The notes below the pieces were generated by a model. The model was not told the DNA's origin, made no database searches, and worked only from the letters and a program-made list of their open reading frames with translations. The position numbers and the translations under genes are program-made. A stretch of 64,000 bases of DNA from Prorocentrum cordatum (Eukaryota; Sar; Dinophyceae; Prorocentrales; Prorocentraceae), in contig CAUYUJ010004355.1 of assembly GCA_963575745.1 (NCBI GenBank), forward strand, positions 1-64,000, read 5' to 3'. The stretch's first letter is position 1. Every line of letters starts with the position of its first letter. This document shows, in pieces, positions 62,838-64,000 of this stretch.

Positions 62838-63064
62838 ACACGGAGGGGGTCCGCAGGGGGCCCGCCGAATTTGATAGAAGGCCCCCGACGGGGTAGACAC
62901 CGCCGCCCCACCATTTTTGGGGCGGGGGCCAAGACATCGCCATGGAGTTCCACGGCCCCGAGAGCGAGAGAGATAGAGAGAGTGAGAGCCAACAATAAAG
63001 AACGATAGAGAGAGAGAGAGATAGAAAGAGAGAGAGAGAGAGAGAGATAGGGCAAGAGAGGGAG
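62838..63064. repeat. Dispersed block plus GA microsatellite
   Basis: 62838-62930 contains CTAACACGG, GGGCCCGCCG and GGTAGACACCGCCGCCCC. The same series recurs at about 63617-63685 (TCTAACACGGCGAGGGCCCG, GGCAGACACCGCCGCCCCC). 62966-63064 is a GA repeat with scattered interruptions. Confidence 0.75.
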
Positions 63065-64000
63065 GGATGTCACTCCCGAGCAGAAAACTTGAGCCCTCGC
63101 GGGGCTCAGTTGGTGCGTCTCGGGGCCCTCGGGCCTTCTTGGGGATCTTAGGCCCTTCGTCAGAGTTCTAGAGGGCTTCTTGGGGCGATGTCGCAGAGTT
63201 GTTACAGGAGGGGGGTTAACGATGGAAATGGGAGAGGAAACATGCAGTCCCAAGAAGTTTTGAGCTCCTGGAGAGGGCCCCGGGGTCTCTCTGGGGGCGC
63301 CCCAGATGGCCGAAACATGCGGCAAGAAGGCGCACAGACGGCCGAAGAGTGCCCCGAGAGGCTGTGAGAACGGCTGCAGAGAGCATCCGCTTGTTTAAAG
63401 ATAGCCGCAAGAGCCTGCGGAGGTGCACGGGGGCTCGAAGAGAGGCCATAATTGTGAGAATCCCCATGTGTGTTTACTCTGTTTTTGCTTGTTTCGGTTT
63501 TCTGGAGCATGTGACTCGAACATAGGTGGAGCGGCATCGGGGACAGCCCCATGTGCCCGAAGGACGGCCAAGATCAGCCCAGCAAAGGCCCCGAGAGGCC
63601 CCCCAAAACTCGAAGTCTAACACGGCGAGGGCCCGCCGCCAGTGAGGGGGCAGACACCGCCGCCCCCTTTTTTCGTTGGAGCCCACAGTTTCCTTTCGGG
63701 GGGGTCCAGTACGGCCCCCTGATCATCTGGCGTCCTTGCCCAAGCTTCGCGTTTGAACCCCCCCTCCCCCTGGCTTTTGGCCGGGGCGGCGGGGCTGGAC
63801 AGGTGGCAGTACTCTCGACGCTTAGGTCGCCAACGCAAGAGCCCAAGAAGATCCCCAGAGGGCCACTAGAAGCCCGAACGCGGGCGAAAAGCGGCTGCTG
63901 TCGACTTTGGACAACGCTTGCCCCGGTGGGTACCGTGCCCAGGCTTTCCGTGCCCACTTCGGCGTGCCAGATGGCGCTCCCGGGCCTGCGGATCGAGCTC
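63065..64000. other. Terminal spacer, no gene recognised
   Basis: 63100-63200 carries a short patch of CTTGGG-type repeat (TTCTTGGGGATCTT, GGGCTTCTTGGGGCG). The second copy of the dispersed block lies at 63617-63685. No coding region is supported. Confidence 0.5.

Overview
The window reads as nuclear DNA of a dinoflagellate. Species cannot be fixed; Symbiodiniaceae, Polarella or Prorocentrum relatives would all fit. The signs are: generally GC-rich sequence; very long trinucleotide microsatellites; pyrimidine-rich introns with AG|G borders, including probable GC-AG introns; a degenerate dinoflagellate spliced-leader copy in genomic DNA upstream of a gene; several retroelement types; and many short inverted-repeat elements, some inside introns. 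No bacterial features were seen. No rRNA, convincing tRNA or CRISPR array was recognised.

Layout. 1-13 kb is almost entirely repeats: a GAT array (about 2.6 kb), a GGA array (about 1 kb), tandem repeats of 89, 77 and 73 bp, an AT-rich decayed microsatellite island, a truncated non-LTR retrotransposon on the minus strand (6.9-8.5 kb) and a second retroelement remnant (11.9-12.3 kb). 13.2-15.1 kb holds a frameshifted reverse transcriptase/RNase H remnant. 15-23.9 kb is gene-poor and carries small dispersed repeats that recur near 58-61 kb. A single alpha/beta-hydrolase gene lies at 23.9-25.0 kb and contains an inverted-repeat element that looks like an introner. 30.5-35.2 kb carries a spliced gene with a DDE-transposase-like domain. 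36.0-39.8 kb carries a multi-exon gene of unknown function behind a relict spliced leader; its introns contain perfect or near-perfect hairpins.

The centrepiece is a retrotransposon of about 14 kb on the minus strand (about 41.2-55.5 kb). It encodes a CCCH zinc finger, a C5-cytosine-methyltransferase-like N-terminal half, a reverse transcriptase, an RNase H, a methyltransferase-like C-terminal half and a complete tyrosine recombinase in one open frame of almost 11.8 kb. This places it with DIRS-like tyrosine-recombinase retrotransposons. A second frame upstream, encoding a membrane-spanning Cys/His-rich protein, overlaps it by 134 nt in a +1 relation. The 130-bp 5' end of this element recurs near-identically at 29.1 kb between two 228-bp direct repeats.

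55.5-64 kb returns to repeats: CTTGGG-type degenerate repeats, purine/pyrimidine tracts, three inverted-repeat elements and a 63-bp tandem array. Only three host-like or element genes look intact: the hydrolase, the spliced transposase-like gene and the large retrotransposon. The multi-exon gene is probably intact once its introns are resolved.
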